Below are positions 61,619 through 64,000 of a DNA stretch of 64,000 nucleotides, in pieces; position 1 is the first letter of the stretch, and each line of letters begins with the position of its first letter. Below the pieces are notes generated by a model. The model was not told the DNA's origin and searched no databases. It was given only the letters and a program-made list of their open reading frames with translations. The translations under genes and the position numbers were made by a program. The DNA lies in contig NZ_JASHIK010000002.1 in the NCBI RefSeq assembly GCF_030733745.1, positions 310,001 through 374,000 of the forward strand. Direction: 5' to 3'. Origin of the DNA: Stappia sp. MMSF_3263 (GTDB taxonomy: Bacteria; Pseudomonadota; Alphaproteobacteria; Rhizobiales; Stappiaceae).

Positions 61619-62722
61619 ATGAAGACCATTCTCTTCCTCGCCGGCGACGGCATCGGACCCGAGATCACCCGCGAGACACGCAAGGTCGCACAGGCGCTCA
61701 AGGATGGCCTGTCGCTCGACCTTGCCTTCGACGAGGCCCTGATCGGCGGAGCGGCGCATGATGCGACGGGCAATGCCTTTCCCGACGAGACCCGCGCCAG
61801 GGCGGATGCGGCGAGCGCCGTGTTCCTGGGCGCCGTAGGCGGGCCCAAATGGGATCACCTGACCGGCGCCGCCTCGCTCGAGCGTGTCGCCCTGCTCGGC
61901 CTGCGCAAGCAGCTCGGCGCCTTCGCCAACCTGCGGCCGGTCAAGGTCTTCCCCCAGCTGATCGAGGCCTCGACGCTGAAGCGCGAGATCGTCGAGGGTG
62001 TCGACATGATCATCGTTCGCGAGTTGATCGGCGGGATCTATTTCGGCGAGCCGAGGGGCCTGAGGACCACCGGCGACGGACACCAGGAGGGCTACAACAC
62101 GCTCGTCTACAGCGTGCCGGAAATCGAGCGCGTCGTACGTGCCGCCTGCACCATCGCACGGACCCGCGACAAGCGCGTCACCTCCGTCGACAAGGCGAAT
62201 GTGCTTGAGGCGTTGCGGCTCTGGCGGGAAGTTGCCACCCGGGTGGTGCGCGACGAGTTTCCCGACATCACGCTCGACCACCTGATCGTCGACAACGCCG
62301 CCATGCAGCTGATCCGCTCGCCGAAACAGTTCGATGTCATGGTGACGACGAACATGTTCGGCGACATCCTGTCCGACGCGGCCTCCATGCTGACGGGGTC
62401 GCTCGGCATGCTCCCCTCCGCCGCGCTCAACGAGACGGGCAAGGGCATGTACGAGCCGATCCACGGCTCCGCTCCGGACATTGCCGGCCGGAACCTTGCC
62501 AATCCGCTTGCCTCGATCCTGTCCCTGGCGATGATGATGGAGCACAGTCTCGGCGAGCCGCAGGCAGCGCGGCGGATCGAGGCGGCCGTGCATGGCGTGC
62601 TCGACGCGGGATTGCGCACCGCCGACATCATGTCTCCCGGCATGAAGCAGGTGACGACGGCCGAGATGGGCGACGCCGTGGTTGCCGCCCTGGCCGTCAG
62701 GGTTTCGCAAGCCGCATCCTGA
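61619..62722 (+). CDS. LeuB-like 3-isopropylmalate/beta-decarboxylating dehydrogenase
   Basis: A 367-residue NAD-dependent enzyme: [88 protein letters not shown] and [11 protein letters not shown]. This is the LeuB pattern. No leuC, leuD or leuA is beside it, and it stands 152 bases behind the preceding gene, which may carry its own promoter. Either it is the ordinary leucine enzyme or it serves chain extension in the cluster. Confidence 0.9.
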   Translation: MKTILFLAGDGIGPEITRETRKVAQALKDGLSLDLAFDEALIGGAAHDATGNAFPDETRARADAASAVFLGAVGGPKWDHLTGAASLERVALLGLRKQLGAFANLRPVKVFPQLIEASTLKREIVEGVDMIIVRELIGGIYFGEPRGLRTTGDGHQEGYNTLVYSVPEIERVVRAACTIARTRDKRVTSVDKANVLEALRLWREVATRVVRDEFPDITLDHLIVDNAAMQLIRSPKQFDVMVTTNMFGDILSDAASMLTGSLGMLPSAALNETGKGMYEPIHGSAPDIAGRNLANPLASILSLAMMMEHSLGEPQAARRIEAAVHGVLDAGLRTADIMSPGMKQVTTAEMGDAVVAALAVRVSQAAS

Positions 62723-62739
62723 CAAGGGCGATCAGCGCG

Positions 62740-63387
62740 ATGGACATGACCGGCATGCTTCTCGTCCTGTTCAACATCGCGTTGATCAACATCGTCGCCT
62801 GGCTGACGCCCGGTCCCAACATGTTCGCCGTCATGAACGCATCGCTGACGGGTGGACGGCCGATCGGGCTTGCGACCGGATTTGGCGTTGCCGCCGCCAG
62901 TTTCCTCTGGGCGGCGCTTGCCGTGCTCGGCGTGCGGGTCGTCTTCGAGACGTATCCGCAAGGGTTCCAGCTGCTGCGCCTCGCCGGTGCGGGCTACATG
63001 CTCTGGCTCGGCATCAAGGCGCTGCGCGCCGCGTTTGCCGGAACGGCCGGCGGGGCCGGCGCGGCGAACCCGTTGGCCGCCGGTTCGCGGCTCGTCGCCT
63101 TCCGTTCCGGCTTCGCGATCTGCGCCGCCAATCCGAAGGCGACCCTGTTCTTTGCCTCGATCCTCACCGCGTTCGTCCCGCCGGATGCCTCCGGCCGGCT
63201 GCTGATCGCGATCCTGCTCCTGTGCGGAGCCCTTGGTGTCGCCTGTCACTCGATCACCGCCACCGTCTTCTCGACGCCCGTCCTGGTGCGCTGGTTCGAG
63301 CGGAACAGAAACCGGGCCTATGCCGTGTTCGGCGGCATCTTCTGCTTCTTCGCGCTGGCCATCATTCACGACCTGCTCAGCGGGTGA
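62740..63387 (+). CDS. LysE/RhtB-family exporter
   Basis: A 215-residue inner-membrane protein with six predicted helices. LTPGPNMFAVMNASLTGGRPIGLATGFGVAAAS is the family signature; ANPKATLFFASIL in the second half is typical. Exports amino acids or homoserine-like compounds. 17 bases after the LeuB-like gene; fits export of a cluster product. Confidence 0.88.
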   Translation: MDMTGMLLVLFNIALINIVAWLTPGPNMFAVMNASLTGGRPIGLATGFGVAAASFLWAALAVLGVRVVFETYPQGFQLLRLAGAGYMLWLGIKALRAAFAGTAGGAGAANPLAAGSRLVAFRSGFAICAANPKATLFFASILTAFVPPDASGRLLIAILLLCGALGVACHSITATVFSTPVLVRWFERNRNRAYAVFGGIFCFFALAIIHDLLSG

Positions 63388-63529
63388 CGCAAGTGCCCGG
63401 GCGGCATTGCGCGCAAACCGGACATCAGAAATAGATTCAACGAATTAGACGAATGACTTCAGCCCCCTTATCACTCAGGAGTACCGTAGGGGAAATTGGC
63501 GTTTTCATCGGATTTCGACCAGGGAGGCC

Positions 63530-64000
63530 ATGATGGGCAAAAGGTGGGATATCAACGATTTCGAGCAGCGTACCGGCGGCGGCGCCAACATGGTCGGCTT
63601 CGAACCGGGCACTCCGGACGATCAGGAGATCGCCGCATACCAGGCCTATGTCAGGGACGCGCTGGAGACGGCGGAGGGGGCGAACGGAAAAGCCCTGGTC
63701 ATGGGAATGACCGTGCGCGTTCGCCAGGCGATGCACGACCTTGGCCTTGCGGTCACCTGCATGGATATCAGCGAAGGCGCCGTCACCTATCTGCGCAACG
63801 CGCTGCCGGATGCCTTCCGGGCCCGCGAGACCGTCCTCAACGACGACTGGATGAACCTTCCCGCCGCCCTCCCCGGCCCCGTTTCGGCGATCGTCGGCGA
63901 CGGCGTCTTCTCGAACATTCTCAGCCTGGCGCAACAGAACGTGCTGCTCGGCCGACTGCGCGAGACGCTGGTTCCCGGCGGTGCGCTGGTCACCCGCAAC
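63530..64000 (+). CDS. Methyltransferase-like protein (partial)
   Basis: 157 residues are in the window; the gene runs off the right edge. AGGGAGG precedes two ATGs at 63530 and 63533; the second has the better spacing. The protein starts MMGKRWDINDFEQRTG. LVMGMTVRVRQAMHDLGLAVTCMDISE resembles motif I and the acidic end of strand 2, and AIVGDGVFSNIL resembles motif II of class I methyltransferases. The preceding 142 bases may hold a promoter. Confidence 0.7.
   Translation, partial: MMGKRWDINDFEQRTGGGANMVGFEPGTPDDQEIAAYQAYVRDALETAEGANGKALVMGMTVRVRQAMHDLGLAVTCMDISEGAVTYLRNALPDAFRARETVLNDDWMNLPAALPGPVSAIVGDGVFSNILSLAQQNVLLGRLRETLVPGGALVTRN

Noticed and set aside
1-64000. tRNA, rRNA, CRISPR arrays, insertion sequences, prophage
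   Set aside because: Looked for by eye on both strands; nothing convincing found.

Overview
The window is GC-rich, densely packed chromosomal DNA with short overlaps between genes, high G/C at third codon positions, and no rRNA, tRNA, CRISPR array, transposase or phage gene that I could recognise. Gene content (class I fumarase, a periplasmic molybdenum formate dehydrogenase locus with its satellite DUF genes, a DivJ/PleC/PdhS-type histidine kinase, L,D-transpeptidases, CobT/CobS, and GcvA-like LysR regulators) fits an alphaproteobacterium, most likely of the Hyphomicrobiales (Stappiaceae-like). That placement is inference; no marker gene settles it.

Layout. 1-6.1 kb: end of a YceI-like gene, fumarase, two L,D-transpeptidases flanking a small c-type cytochrome, a DUF971 protein, and moaA for molybdenum cofactor. 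6.2-9.8 kb: DUF3306/DUF3305 genes divergent from a large polyferredoxin, the first arm of the formate dehydrogenase (FDH) locus. 9.9-16.4 kb: an insert of unrelated genes (DUF3144, multicopper oxidase, MFS exporter, an alpha/beta hydrolase divergent from an ArsR regulator across a perfect 30-bp palindrome, a tiny Arg-rich protein, LysR, EamA exporter). 16.5-28.0 kb: the FDH operon on the minus strand, in transcription order TorD-like chaperone, Tat-leader peptide, FdhA (Cys enzyme), FdhB, small lipoprotein, cytochrome b, WD40-cytochrome c, 54-aa anchor, HtrA-like protease, DUF6494, a biotin/lipoate-ligase-fold protein, DUF6505 and DUF6352. 28.4-34.4 kb: Mrp ATPase, two tandem BLUF photoreceptors, then fdhD-mobA-mobB-moeA. 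MoaA, MobA, MobB and MoeA contribute to the molybdenum cofactor, FdhD is a sulfurtransferase for the enzyme, and the operon supplies chaperone, catalytic subunits, electron carriers and satellite proteins.

34.6-55.2 kb is mostly housekeeping: an amino-acid ABC transporter lacking its ATPase, a Cys/Met-metabolism PLP enzyme, a beta-hydroxyacid dehydrogenase behind a pseudoknot-like leader, several regulators, a periplasmic rhodanese divergent from an Lrp regulator, a uracil-DNA glycosylase-like protein, a membrane histidine kinase, a secreted hydrolase divergent from a membrane-anchored AraC regulator, cobT/cobS, a lipoprotein hydrolase, DUF1289, a membrane aspartic protease, a TauE exporter and dusA.

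55.4 kb to the right edge is the most interesting part: a cupin gene divergent from a small Lrp-type regulator, followed by what looks like an uncharacterised biosynthetic operon. It holds an EctB-like class III aminotransferase, a luciferase-like flavin monooxygenase, a cobalamin-binding radical SAM enzyme, a methyltransferase-like protein of no family I know, a LeuB-like dehydrogenase, a LysE exporter and a second methyltransferase-like gene cut by the window end. The first three genes overlap, two inverted repeats lie in front of the first, and no ectA or ectC is present. I suggest it makes and exports an unusual amino-acid-derived metabolite; the product cannot be read from the sequence.
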